In this document: positions 52,633-62,747 of the stretch, one piece after another
Numbering within the stretch: the first letter of the stretch is position 1
Layout of the letters: each line of letters starts with the position of its first letter
NCBI RefSeq assembly: GCF_035987325.1
Contig: NZ_CP108488.1
Location: 8,122,001 to 8,186,000 of the forward strand
DNA: 64,000 nt
Reading direction: 5' to 3'
Source: Streptomyces sp. NBC_01244
GTDB lineage: Bacteria > Actinomycetota > Actinomycetes > Streptomycetales > Streptomycetaceae
Made by a program: the position numbers and the translations under genes
Notes under the pieces: model-generated
What the model was told of the DNA's origin: nothing
Seen by the model: the letters and a program-made list of their open reading frames with translations, nothing else
Databases searched by the model: none

Positions 52633-55184
52633 GCCAGACCCATGAGGCCATGGCAGGGGTCCTCGTCCACACCGCCGACCGTGAGGCGCGGCGCGCCCTC
52701 CTGCGTCACCAGGCATCCACTCTCAACGGCATCGACACCGTCGAGGTACTGACCAACACGCCCGGTACACCTGGGCATGTGCCCGGTGTACCCGGCAGGC
52801 AGACCCTGCTCGTACGTCTGCTGCGCCCTGTCGGCGCCGGGGCACTGCACGCCGGGACCGTACGCGTCCTCGGCGGAGTACGCCCCGCACCCCGGATCAA
52901 TCCGGTCCGGGTCGACTGGGCGCACACCGCCGAGGCAGTCGTGAACGGCGGTCCGCTGCCGGGCGTCGACGCGGCGGACCGGCAGCTGATCGCGCATGCC
53001 ACCAGCGAGGGCGACCGCGACCAGGTGCTGGTCGTCCGGACTGCCTCCAGCGGCGACTGGTCCACGTACGTGCTCGCACTGGCCGCCGCCGACGGGCCGG
53101 GCACACTTGTCGGTTTCGACCCGGTGCTGTCCCGCGCCGCGTTCACTTTCACCGTCGACTGTCCCTCCGAACTCGACTGCGCTCCCACCGCCTCCGCGTG
53201 CCCGCCCGCACTCGCCGCCTCCCCGGTCCAGGACTACCTCGCCCGGGACTACGGCGCCCTTCGTGGTCGGCTGCTCGACCGGCTCGGCACGCTGATCCCC
53301 GGATGGACCGACCACAGCCCTGCCGATCCGGCCGTCACCCTCGTCGAACTGTTCGCCGCGCTCGGGGACAGACTGGCCGCCTGGCAGGACGGCATCGGCG
53401 CCGAGGCATACCTGGGCACGGCACGACGCCGCACCTCCGTGCGGCGCCATGCCCGGCTGCTGGACTACCGGGTGCGAGAAAGCGTCAGCGCCCGAGTCTG
53501 GCTGGCGTTCGAGACCGACGGCACGGGCGCGGCGACCGTCAAGCTGCCCCAGGGCACGCCCGTCACTCAGATCACCGACGCCACCGCCGGAACAAGGACC
53601 GTCCAGGAGGCTCTGGACACCGGAGACCTGGTCTTCGAGACCTGCGCCGACACCGTCGTCACCAAGGTGCGCAACAGGATCGCTCTGTACTCCTGGGGAG
53701 CGCCCCGGCACTGTCTGCCCGAGGGTGCCACCTCGGCCTTCCTCATCCACCCGTTTTTCCTCGCCCCGGAGTTGCGGGCCGGAGACGTCCTGATCCTGGG
53801 ACCCGCCGGGCGCCCCGGCCGAGCCACGCTCCCCGGCCGTCCGCACGCCGTCATGCTGGACCGAAATCCCGTCCCGCACGAAGATCCACTGCAGCCGGAC
53901 ATGGTGGTGCTGGAAATCCACTGGGCCGGAGAGGACGCTTTGTGCGCGCCGCTCCAGGTGACCGCGGGCGAACGGGGCCCCGGCGGACTACCGGTCCCCG
54001 TAGCCGAGGCCCGCGCCAACATCGTCCTCGCCGACCATGGCGGCACCCTTGCAGGCGAGCCGCTGACCCGCTTCCGTCCCGGCAGCCGGAACCGCCCACG
54101 GTTGCCGAAACCCGGACTGGCCTGGGCCGAACCCGTCCCGGCGCGGGTCAGCAGCGCCTCCTCCGCCCTGCGGCCCGACCCCCACCAGGCCCGGGCGCAG
54201 ATCGAGGTCCACGACGGCCTGCGCGTGTGGCGCCCGGCAGGGGACCGCCCGCCCGGCGACCGCCTCGCCGCGACGTTCGCGGTCGAGACCGACAACGACG
54301 ACACCGTCCGGCTCCGCTTCGGCGACGGTGCGTCCGGCCGCCGCCCTGCGTACGACAGTGCGCTGGACGCCACGTACCGGATCGGCGGCGGCACCGTTGG
54401 CAACACGGGACCCGACACCCTCGGTACCCTGCTCCCGCTGCCCGGCACGGGTACCGTCCCGGCCGGAGTCACCGTCACCAACCCGCTTCCGGCGGGCGGC
54501 GGCGGCGACCCGGAGAGCCTGGACGAGGTCCGCGCACTCGCCCCGCACGCCTTCCGCTCCCCGCTCCGGGCGGTCACTCCTGGCGACTACGCCGACGTGG
54601 CCATGCGCCACTCCGGCGTGCAGCGTGCCGTGGGCCGCCGGCGTTGGACGGGGTCCTGGCACGAGCAGGAGGTGATCTTGGATCCTCTGGCGGCGTTCTC
54701 GGACGACCGGTCCATGCCGGCCGAGATCACCGATCTGCTGGAGACGCACCGGATGGCCGGCGTCGACGTGGTGGTGACCCGTACGGCTTACGTACCGTTG
54801 GAGATCGTCGTGGACGTGTGCACCCTCCCCGGCCACCGGCGTGCGGACGTCGGGGCCTCCCTTGCCCGGGTCTTCTCGGCCGGCCGGCTGCCCGACGGTA
54901 GCCGCGGCTTCTTCCATCCTGACAACTTCACCTTCGGAACGTCCCTGTTCCTGTCCGACCTCGTCGCCACCGCGATGGCCGTACCAGGCGTAGCCCGAGT
55001 GGACGTCGGCGACGAAGACACGAACCCCCAAGGCCTGCGCTTCCGTCGGCTGGGCGTCGCGCCCGACGACGAGGTGCGGCGGGGCAGAATCGACGCCGCA
55101 GCGGGCGAGGTACTGCGGGTGGACAGCGATCCGAGCAACCCGGAGCACGGGCGGCTCGTCTGCCGGATCCGAGGTGCCTGGTGA
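52629..55184 (+). CDS. eCIS baseplate J-like protein 1
   Basis: 851 residues from GTG. After a variable N-terminus (1-190), the baseplate region starts VQDYLARDYGALRGRLLDRL, DHSPADPAVTLVELFAALGD and GTARRRTSVRRHARLLDYRV. The C-terminal part has LRFGDGASGRRPAYDSALDA, ALAPHAFRSPLRAVTPGDYA and the closing ferredoxin-like repeats of gpJ. Wedge component of the baseplate. Confidence 0.9.
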   Translation: MSQTHEAMAGVLVHTADREARRALLRHQASTLNGIDTVEVLTNTPGTPGHVPGVPGRQTLLVRLLRPVGAGALHAGTVRVLGGVRPAPRINPVRVDWAHTAEAVVNGGPLPGVDAADRQLIAHATSEGDRDQVLVVRTASSGDWSTYVLALAAADGPGTLVGFDPVLSRAAFTFTVDCPSELDCAPTASACPPALAASPVQDYLARDYGALRGRLLDRLGTLIPGWTDHSPADPAVTLVELFAALGDRLAAWQDGIGAEAYLGTARRRTSVRRHARLLDYRVRESVSARVWLAFETDGTGAATVKLPQGTPVTQITDATAGTRTVQEALDTGDLVFETCADTVVTKVRNRIALYSWGAPRHCLPEGATSAFLIHPFFLAPELRAGDVLILGPAGRPGRATLPGRPHAVMLDRNPVPHEDPLQPDMVVLEIHWAGEDALCAPLQVTAGERGPGGLPVPVAEARANIVLADHGGTLAGEPLTRFRPGSRNRPRLPKPGLAWAEPVPARVSSASSALRPDPHQARAQIEVHDGLRVWRPAGDRPPGDRLAATFAVETDNDDTVRLRFGDGASGRRPAYDSALDATYRIGGGTVGNTGPDTLGTLLPLPGTGTVPAGVTVTNPLPAGGGGDPESLDEVRALAPHAFRSPLRAVTPGDYADVAMRHSGVQRAVGRRRWTGSWHEQEVILDPLAAFSDDRSMPAEITDLLETHRMAGVDVVVTRTAYVPLEIVVDVCTLPGHRRADVGASLARVFSAGRLPDGSRGFFHPDNFTFGTSLFLSDLVATAMAVPGVARVDVGDEDTNPQGLRFRRLGVAPDDEVRRGRIDAAAGEVLRVDSDPSNPEHGRLVCRIRGAW

Positions 55185-57805
55185 ACCGGCTCTGCGAATG
55201 CCCTGGGCGCTGCGCCTGCGACGCTTCCGAGCCCACGGCCCCCAAGATCCACAACCTGCCCCGCCGCCCCGCCCTCGAATGGCGCGTAGCACCCCACGCC
55301 GACTCCCTCGGGCGGATGAACGCCGCCCTCGCCGCGGGTGGTGCCCCGCTCCCGGTCGACGACGCGGCGGGAGCTCTGCTCGACAGCTGGGCGTACGTCG
55401 CAGACGTGGTCTCCTTCTACACGGAGCGCATCGCCAACGAGGCGTACCTGCGCACCGCCACCGAGCTGGAGTCGGTCAGGGAACTCGCCCGGACCCTCGG
55501 GCACGAGCTGCGGCCCGGCGTGTCCGCGACGGCCGACCTGGCCTTCACCGTCGAGGATCTGCCCGGAGCCCCGGGCTTCGCGGAAGTCCCTGCCGGCACT
55601 CCGGTCCAGTCAGTGCCCGCGGCCGGGCAACTGCCGCAGACCTTCGAGACGGAGTCGGACCTTCGGGCCCTCGGGTGCTGGAACTCCGTTCCCCTGGCTC
55701 CTGCCGTCGGCCAGGAACTGCCACCGGGCACCGCCGACATCTGGGTCCGCGGCGCAGCGACGGGCATCCGCCCCGGCTCCGGCCTGCTCGTCGTCGGCCG
55801 GGAACGTTTGAACGATCCTGCGAGCGCGCGCTGGTCCTTCCGACTGGTCGAGTCCGTCACCGACGCGGCCGACGGGTACGAGGGGTGGACGCGGCTGCAC
55901 GTACGCCCCGGGCTCGGCAAGAACGGGTGGCCCTCCACTGTTCCCCAGGAGGAGGTAGAAGTCTTCGCGTTCGACGAACGCGCCTCCCTCTTCGGGTGGA
56001 ACGCGCCCGATCCCGCCCTTCTGTGCGTTCCCGACCGACCGGGGCCGCCGGGTTCCGAGGGCTGCAACGAGTCCAACCCGCCCGAGGTGACCTGGGCCAA
56101 CTCGTCCGCCCTCGCCCCCGATCAGCCGCCCGCCCCCGCACCAGGTGAGCCAGGGGTCCCGCTGGGGCGGATCGAGCTGGACGGCGACCACCCCCGCCTG
56201 GGCGCGGGCGTCGGAGTCGGCGACGCCGCCGGGGATGTCGCCGACGAGGTGGCGTCGGCCTCGTGGATGGTGCTGGAGAGCCACGGCAGCCGCGACCTGT
56301 ACCGCGTCGTGAGAGTGGCACCGGGCGGCGAAGCCCGCTACGCGCTCAGCGGGCGTCTCACCCGCGTGCTGCTCGACAGGAGGACCCGGCTCGACGCGTA
56401 CGACCGGCGCCGGACCCTCGTGCACTGCCTGTCCCGTCCGCTGCCGGCCCGCTTCGCCCCGCCCGTCGGCCCCGTCTCCGGCAGCGAGCTGCGCCTGGCC
56501 CTGACCGATCCCCTGCTGCCGGCGGGCCGGACCGTGCTCGTCACCGGGCATCCGAACGGCGAGGCCCCCACCGGACCGCCCGTAGGCACAGCCGACCTGG
56601 AACCGCCGCCGCAGTGCGAGCGCGCGGTCGTCGTCGCCTGCGTCCCGGAGGCTTCCGTGCCCACCGGCGCGGAACCCGCCATGCTCCTGAAACTGGACCG
56701 CGAACTGCCGCAGTTCGACCCGCGCTCCCTGCGCGTGCTGGCCAACGTCGTCACCGCCACGCACGGGGAGACCGTCACGGAGGTTCTCGGCAGCGGAGAC
56801 GGCAGACTCCCCTTCCCGCGCTTCCGGCCCCGGCGCAGCCCGCTGACCCACGTGCGCGCCCGGAACGCCACCGGTGTGCGCGCCGCCCTGGAACTCCGGG
56901 TGGACGGGGTGGTCTGGGAGCAGACACTCGCCCTCGACACCGCCAAGGGAACGGACCGGGTCCATACCCTGCGCACGGAAGAGGGCGGCGGGAGCTCCCT
57001 GATGCTGGGGGACGGCATCCATGGAGCCCGCCCCGCCGGCGGGGTGGAGAACATCACCGCCACCTACCGCGTCGGCATCGGAGCCGAGGGCGCGGTCGAC
57101 GCGGGACGGCTCAGCCTGCTCACCCGCCGCCCGCTCGGGATCAGGTCCGTGGCCAACCCCGCGCCGTCCCGCGACTGGGCGCCGGCGGAGGCTCCGGCCG
57201 ATGCCCGCCGCAACGCCCCGCAGCGGGTCCGCACCCTCGACCGGGCCGTGTCGGTCGCCGACCACGAGGACTTCGCCGCAGGGTTCGCGGGCGTCGGCAA
57301 GTCCCGTGCCGACGCGGTGTGGGACGGGGAGGCGACCACTGTCGTGATCAGCGTCATCGGCGCCACGGGAGACACGCCGTCCGACGGTCTGCTCGCGGAC
57401 CTGCGCAGCGCCCTGGACGCGGCCCGGGACCCGGCGACCCGGCTGGCGGTCCTGGCGGGCCAGGTCCTCTGCTTCGGCGTCGCCGTGGAACTGCGACACG
57501 ATCCCGCGTTCGAACCGGCGGCGGTCCGGGCCGCCGTGAGCGTCGCGCTGAGGGAGGCGTACGCGCCCGCTGCCCGGGGGTTCACCGAACCCGTGACCCC
57601 CGCCGGAACACTCCTCACCATCCGCCGCACTCCCGGCGTGGTCGCCTGCACCATGCCCCGGCTGGAGCTCGTCGCCGGGTCGGGGACGGGGACGCCGGTC
57701 CTCACGGCCGCCCCCGCCCGATGGCTGCCGGGGGAGCCGGTGCCGCTCGCTGCCCAGATCCTGGCCGTCGACCGGGACCGGATCGTGATCGGAGAGATGC
57801 CGTGA
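55181..57805 (+). CDS. eCIS baseplate J-like protein 2
   Basis: 874 residues from GTG, coupled by GTGA. A Cys-rich start (CECPGRCACD) precedes the J-like core: LLDSWAYVADVVSFYTERIA, NEAYLRTATELESVRELART, then a long beta-rich insert, and the J-like end MLGDGIHGARPAGGVENITA, RVRTLDRAVSVADHEDFAAG. Paralogue of the preceding gene, as in other eCIS with two J proteins (Afp11/Afp12 type). Confidence 0.88.
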   Translation: MNRLCECPGRCACDASEPTAPKIHNLPRRPALEWRVAPHADSLGRMNAALAAGGAPLPVDDAAGALLDSWAYVADVVSFYTERIANEAYLRTATELESVRELARTLGHELRPGVSATADLAFTVEDLPGAPGFAEVPAGTPVQSVPAAGQLPQTFETESDLRALGCWNSVPLAPAVGQELPPGTADIWVRGAATGIRPGSGLLVVGRERLNDPASARWSFRLVESVTDAADGYEGWTRLHVRPGLGKNGWPSTVPQEEVEVFAFDERASLFGWNAPDPALLCVPDRPGPPGSEGCNESNPPEVTWANSSALAPDQPPAPAPGEPGVPLGRIELDGDHPRLGAGVGVGDAAGDVADEVASASWMVLESHGSRDLYRVVRVAPGGEARYALSGRLTRVLLDRRTRLDAYDRRRTLVHCLSRPLPARFAPPVGPVSGSELRLALTDPLLPAGRTVLVTGHPNGEAPTGPPVGTADLEPPPQCERAVVVACVPEASVPTGAEPAMLLKLDRELPQFDPRSLRVLANVVTATHGETVTEVLGSGDGRLPFPRFRPRRSPLTHVRARNATGVRAALELRVDGVVWEQTLALDTAKGTDRVHTLRTEEGGGSSLMLGDGIHGARPAGGVENITATYRVGIGAEGAVDAGRLSLLTRRPLGIRSVANPAPSRDWAPAEAPADARRNAPQRVRTLDRAVSVADHEDFAAGFAGVGKSRADAVWDGEATTVVISVIGATGDTPSDGLLADLRSALDAARDPATRLAVLAGQVLCFGVAVELRHDPAFEPAAVRAAVSVALREAYAPAARGFTEPVTPAGTLLTIRRTPGVVACTMPRLELVAGSGTGTPVLTAAPARWLPGEPVPLAAQILAVDRDRIVIGEMP

Positions 57806-59988
57806 CCGCAGCCGAAGTGGACGCACGGGCACAAGCCCTGGACGTCTTGCGCAGCCGGCTCCCGGCCCACCTCCTCGCCCGTGACACCGAGTCGGACGGA
57901 TTCGTCGGGCGGCTGCTCCACGCCGTGGCGGGCGAACTCGCCCTCCTCGAAGCGGATCTCGAAGACCTGTACGACGCCTGGTTCGTCGAGACGTGCGACG
58001 ACTGGGTGCTGCCGTACCTGGCCGACCTCGTCGGCCTCGACGACCTGCCCAGCGGACTCGGCCTGCCGGCAGGCCCGCGCGCCCTGGTGGCGAACACGGT
58101 GGCTCACCGCAGACGCAAGGGAACGGTCGGCGTACTGGAGGAGGTCGCCCAGGACGTTACGGGGTGGTCCGCGCGGGCCGTCGAGTTCTACCAGCTCCTG
58201 GTCGCCACGGCGCACACCAACCACGTCCGCACGGACCGCCCCGCCACGGCCTGCGTCCGGGACGCCTCGCGCGCCGAACTGTGCGGCCTCGACCTGGTGG
58301 GCGCCCACTCGCTGACCCCCGGACTCGACCCGTTCGCGCACACGGCCGAGGTCCGGCGCATCACCTCCGGGCGGGGACGCTACGGGATTCCGGCCGTGGG
58401 CGTCTTCCTCCACCCGCTCCAGGTGGCGGAGATCGGCAGGCCGGACGGGAAGGCGGGCACGGGGACGGAAGGCGGATGGTCCCAGGCACGCCGAAGGGCA
58501 GACGAGGAGGGCGGCGGCTGGACCTTCGATCCCCTCGGCCGGCTGTCGCCGCTCTTCGCGCCCCGGACCAGCCGGGACCGCGACGACGGCCACGCAGCGC
58601 GCACCGGGGAGGCGGACCTGCCGGTCCCGCTGCGCCCGAGGCGGCTGCTCCGGCTGCTGGAGGCGGCGCGGACGGGAGGAGCGGACCCTGAGGTTCTACC
58701 CCTGGGTGTCCGGATCGGTACGACGGCGACGGCGCTGGGCCCGAAGGCCATCCGAGTCCGTGGACTCGAAGGGCTGGACCCGGCGGAACCCCGACAGGTC
58801 GTGGTCGACCCGGTCGACGGCACGCTCAGGTGCTACCGGGGCTGCCAGGCGGACGACACCGAGGACGTCTTCGTACGCTACGCATACGGAGCGCTCGCTG
58901 ATGTGGGTGCCGGCGGCCATGACCGGAGCGGGGCGCACGAGGCCGCCCTTGCCGTGACCGACTGCCGCCCCGGGGGCGGCCTCGAGGACCGGATCGTGGG
59001 CGCGTCCTCCGTGGGGAGCGGAGCGGCGGGTCCGGGGCATCCGGCGGCGACGGTCGGGGAGGCTCTCACCCGGGCTCGGACCGTCCTGGAGGCACACGCC
59101 GACCGCCCGGGTGCCGGCTACGTGCTGTCGATCACCGACAGCGCCACCTACCCCGAACCGACGATGGACGTAGAACTCCTTTCCCGGACCCGACTCGTCG
59201 CCGTCGCGGCTCAGTGGCCGCAGCGAGGTTCGCTGGACGGATCGGAACTCCCGCCCGGGGACGGCTACGTAGCGGACGGAGTGCGACCGCATCTGCTGGG
59301 CACCCTGACCTTCACGGGCGGCGAAGGCTCCAGCGTGGTGCTCGACGGACTGGCGATCGAGGGGGACATCGTCGTCGCTCCCGGCGAGCTCGGCGCCCTG
59401 ACCATCAGCCACTGCACCCTGACCGGTCGGCTGCGGGTCGAGGGCGGCGCCGGCGACAACGGCGAGCTGAGGATCAGCGTGCTGCGCAGCACGCTGGGCG
59501 GCATCGAACTCGGCGCTCCGGTGCCCCTGCTGTGCGCGAGCGACAGCGCGATCGACGGAGACGTGACCGGGGCGGAGACCCACGCGTCGTTCGAAGGGTG
59601 CACGGTGCGGGGTGACACGGCCGTGCGGACCGTGGACGCGAGCAGCTGTCTCCTGGACGGCCGCGTCACCGTCGCCGACCGGCAGACCGGGTGCGTGCGC
59701 TTCAGCTACACCGGCCCCGGCTCACACACGCCGAGGCGCCACCAGTGTGTGCCCGCCGAGGCGCACGGAGCGGCATCCGCGCCGGTGTACGCATCCGTCC
59801 AACCCGGCTCGCCGCTCTACCTCGCGCTGGCCCGCGGCTGTCACGAAGCGATCCGCGCGGGCGCGGAACACGGTGCCGAGATGGGGGTCCACCACCACCT
59901 CAGGCGTCCGCTCCGGCTCTCGGCCGTGGAACGGGGCCTTGCGCCCTATCTGCCCGTCCAACTCGACCTCGGAATCTGCGGGAGCTGA
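57802..59988 (+). CDS. eCIS tail protein I-like with a long beta-helix-like C-terminal extension
   Basis: 728 residues from GTG. The first 200 residues match phage tail protein I (SRLPAHLLARDTESDGFVGR, LEDLYDAWFVETCDDWVLPY, RKGTVGVLEEVAQDVTGWSA). The extension from about residue 470 shows repeated short strands (TLTFTGGEGSSVVLDGLAIE, ALTISHCTLTGRLRVEGGAG, RSTLGGIELGAPVPLLCASD) like a right-handed beta-helix, suited to a fibre- or host-contact role. Coupled by GTGA. Confidence 0.82.
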   Translation: MTAAEVDARAQALDVLRSRLPAHLLARDTESDGFVGRLLHAVAGELALLEADLEDLYDAWFVETCDDWVLPYLADLVGLDDLPSGLGLPAGPRALVANTVAHRRRKGTVGVLEEVAQDVTGWSARAVEFYQLLVATAHTNHVRTDRPATACVRDASRAELCGLDLVGAHSLTPGLDPFAHTAEVRRITSGRGRYGIPAVGVFLHPLQVAEIGRPDGKAGTGTEGGWSQARRRADEEGGGWTFDPLGRLSPLFAPRTSRDRDDGHAARTGEADLPVPLRPRRLLRLLEAARTGGADPEVLPLGVRIGTTATALGPKAIRVRGLEGLDPAEPRQVVVDPVDGTLRCYRGCQADDTEDVFVRYAYGALADVGAGGHDRSGAHEAALAVTDCRPGGGLEDRIVGASSVGSGAAGPGHPAATVGEALTRARTVLEAHADRPGAGYVLSITDSATYPEPTMDVELLSRTRLVAVAAQWPQRGSLDGSELPPGDGYVADGVRPHLLGTLTFTGGEGSSVVLDGLAIEGDIVVAPGELGALTISHCTLTGRLRVEGGAGDNGELRISVLRSTLGGIELGAPVPLLCASDSAIDGDVTGAETHASFEGCTVRGDTAVRTVDASSCLLDGRVTVADRQTGCVRFSYTGPGSHTPRRHQCVPAEAHGAASAPVYASVQPGSPLYLALARGCHEAIRAGAEHGAEMGVHHHLRRPLRLSAVERGLAPYLPVQLDLGICGS

Positions 59989-59989
59989 C

Positions 59990-62740
59990 ATGCAGGGCGA
60001 CTTCAGTCGCTGGACCTTCGACGCGCGGGCGCGGTTCCGCTCCGTACTGCTCCAGCAGGGGCGCGTCCTGCTGGACGCGGACTGGAACGAACAGGCCCAG
60101 ATCACCGCCCATCACGATGAGGCACGGGCGCGCGATGCCTTCGGCCACTCCGGGGTGCCGATGGAGGTCAGGGACTCCTTCAGAATCACGGACACGGCCG
60201 GCGATCCTCCGCTGGACACACCATGGGGAGAGCTGCGGATCACGGGCGGACGCATGTACGTCGACGGCGTGCTGGCCGAAGCAGCCGAGCCGGAAGGCGG
60301 CATCACGTTGGGTGACCAACCGGACCTTCCGGGCATCCGCATGGACGACCCGGAGTTGAAGGACCCGGGGTTGGACGAGCCCGGCGACGGGCGGTACGCG
60401 TTCTACCTGGACGTGAGCACCCATCACGTGACCATGGACGAGGCGCCGGAGCTACGGGAGACCGCGCTCGGTGGACCGGACACCACCACCAGGGCCCGGA
60501 CCGTCTGGCAGGTGCGCCATGCGCCCGTGTTCAGCGAGACCACGACCTGTCGCGAGCTGAACAGGCCGGGATGGAACTGGAAGTCGCTCGAGCGGGGCAC
60601 GATGACCGCCTCGCTGAAGGCCGGGACCGCGAACGGCGATCCGTGTGCTCTCACGGCCGAGGCTCGGTACACGCGGCTGGAGAACCAGCTGTACCGGGTG
60701 CAGATCCACAAGAAGGGCACCGACTTCCTCTGGTCGCGGGAGAACGGAAGCGTCACCGGCGCCCTCCGGGAGATCGGCACCGTGGGAGTGCCGACAGAAG
60801 CGGACGCCGTGCTGACCGTGGACCGGGAGGGCCGGGACGAGTCCCTGTCCATTCGGCACGGCGACATCGTCGAGGTCACCAGCACCGCCCTTCAACTGCG
60901 TCGCGAATCAGGGTATCTGGCGAAGGCAGTCCATCCGGAGGGTCGGCGCATCCCGGTCACTTGGCTCAACGGGCCCGGCATCGACCACGTCAAGCGCCTG
61001 GGGCGGGCGCCCATCGTCCGCCGCTGGGAGAGCGAACCCCATCCCGTCTCGGCCACCACGCCCACCGATCTGGAAGGGGGCATCTGCGTCCAGTTCGCTG
61101 ACCTGACAAAGCTGCAGACGGGCGACTACTGGCTGATCACGGCTCGTTCGGCCCGGCTCGGCTACGGACTCGCCGCCGATCCGGGCACCCTGCTGCCGAT
61201 GGGGCTGGAGAACCCCTCGACGGCCCTGGCGCCGCACGGGCCGCAGCGGCGCATCGCTCCCCTGGCCATCCTGGCGCGCAAGACCACGGACGGCGTCGCC
61301 ACATGGACGATGGAGTCCGACTGCCGCCGCATCGCGCCCTCCCTGACCCGGCTGACGACGCTCGACCTCGTCGGGGGCGACGGCCAGGAGGCCCTGCCGG
61401 GGGAGGAACTCGAGGCTGCGATCCGGGTGGTGGTTCGCAACGGCGAGGAGCCGGTCGTGGGCGCGCCCGTGCATTTCAGGCCGATCGGGGGCACCATCCG
61501 CACCGAGGGCAGTGCCACCCCACATCCCCTGGACAAGCCGGTCTACACACGTGACGACGGCGTGGCCAAGGTGTGGTGGACGCTCGACACCAACGGCCCC
61601 AGTGCGCAGACGCTCGAAGCGCGACGTCTGGACAGCGCGGGCGACGGCACGGACGTCAAGGTCGTGGTGACCGGCCGGATGAGCAGGGCGCAGGACATCG
61701 CCTGGACGCCGAAGGCGGGATGCGAAGCGTTCAAGGACACGAAGACGGTCCAGAAGGCACTCGAGGGCCTTGTCTCGACACGCGAACTGCGCCTGCTCGG
61801 CGGTGACGGCCAGTACCTGCCCGCTGGGACGAAGGTGCTTCCGCGGCGGATCCGGGTCATCGCGGACTCAGCCTGTGGCCCTGTCGCCGGAGCGACGGTT
61901 TGGGCGACCACCACGGCGGGTGCGCAGGTTCAGTGGGCCAAGCCGGATGAGCCCGTCCGGCCCGACGCGCTGACCTCCGGGCTGAGTTCCGTCCCCGCGC
62001 TGACCGAGACGGATGGGTCGGCGTCGTTCTGGTGGCAACCGATGTTCTCCGGGGACACGGCGGCCGCGCTCACGGTGCAGCTGGAGAACGACACGGTCAG
62101 GGCGCCGATCGTGGTGACGGCGCAGCCAGAGGTCTCATTCGCGTATCGCGAGGGGATGCACATCACAGACCTCTACTTCACCGGGGCACCGGACAAGAAA
62201 TTCATGAATGATCACGGTACGGATGTCGCGCTGCTGAAGGGCGGAATCACGGTGCAGCTGGACAAGGCGGTTAATCGGGGCTGTCTCAGGTATCCCCTCC
62301 ACCTTACGGGCGAGGTTCTTTACAAACCTGTTGTGCGGGTTGTCCTGGAGGTTCCATTTCCGGAATTTATCGACAAGCGATATTCGACCGAAGTTTCCGA
62401 TCGGTTCGGATCTCAGTCGGTGACACTCAGCGCCGTGCTGGACGCGGAGGGGGGGAAAATTACCTGGAAACCGGACGAGCGGGCCATCGCATGGCTCGAT
62501 TCGTACGTCTACCAATACACGCTCAACAAGCGGTTGATCGGACGTTTCGAGATGGATGGATGGGCGATCCTGTCAAAGACTGGCAATCTTCCATTGAACA
62601 CCCAGGTTAATTCCAGGCTCGTCACTGATGGGTGGGGGGTGCGCACGGACTATGGCATCAGCCCGAGCACACCCACGGGTGACGCGGTTGGCGCCGGCCG
62701 CTTCTCGCAGTGGTTCTGGGTGATTGACGGAAACTACTAG
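59990..62740 (+). CDS. DUF6519/Ig-like eCIS-associated protein
   Basis: 916 residues. The N-terminal 300 residues match the family opening GDFSRWTFDARARFRSVLLQ and GRVLLDADWNEQAQITAHHD, found in eCIS and phage-tail-like loci. Two Ig-like (Big_1 type) modules follow: AIRVVVRNGEEPVVGAPVHF and RIRVIADSACGPVAGATVWA. The last 200 codons (from about 62140) have clearly lower GC and different codon use. Likely an exposed fibre- or tip-like component. Confidence 0.78.
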   Translation: MQGDFSRWTFDARARFRSVLLQQGRVLLDADWNEQAQITAHHDEARARDAFGHSGVPMEVRDSFRITDTAGDPPLDTPWGELRITGGRMYVDGVLAEAAEPEGGITLGDQPDLPGIRMDDPELKDPGLDEPGDGRYAFYLDVSTHHVTMDEAPELRETALGGPDTTTRARTVWQVRHAPVFSETTTCRELNRPGWNWKSLERGTMTASLKAGTANGDPCALTAEARYTRLENQLYRVQIHKKGTDFLWSRENGSVTGALREIGTVGVPTEADAVLTVDREGRDESLSIRHGDIVEVTSTALQLRRESGYLAKAVHPEGRRIPVTWLNGPGIDHVKRLGRAPIVRRWESEPHPVSATTPTDLEGGICVQFADLTKLQTGDYWLITARSARLGYGLAADPGTLLPMGLENPSTALAPHGPQRRIAPLAILARKTTDGVATWTMESDCRRIAPSLTRLTTLDLVGGDGQEALPGEELEAAIRVVVRNGEEPVVGAPVHFRPIGGTIRTEGSATPHPLDKPVYTRDDGVAKVWWTLDTNGPSAQTLEARRLDSAGDGTDVKVVVTGRMSRAQDIAWTPKAGCEAFKDTKTVQKALEGLVSTRELRLLGGDGQYLPAGTKVLPRRIRVIADSACGPVAGATVWATTTAGAQVQWAKPDEPVRPDALTSGLSSVPALTETDGSASFWWQPMFSGDTAAALTVQLENDTVRAPIVVTAQPEVSFAYREGMHITDLYFTGAPDKKFMNDHGTDVALLKGGITVQLDKAVNRGCLRYPLHLTGEVLYKPVVRVVLEVPFPEFIDKRYSTEVSDRFGSQSVTLSAVLDAEGGKITWKPDERAIAWLDSYVYQYTLNKRLIGRFEMDGWAILSKTGNLPLNTQVNSRLVTDGWGVRTDYGISPSTPTGDAVGAGRFSQWFWVIDGNY

Positions 62741-62747
62741 TAATCCA

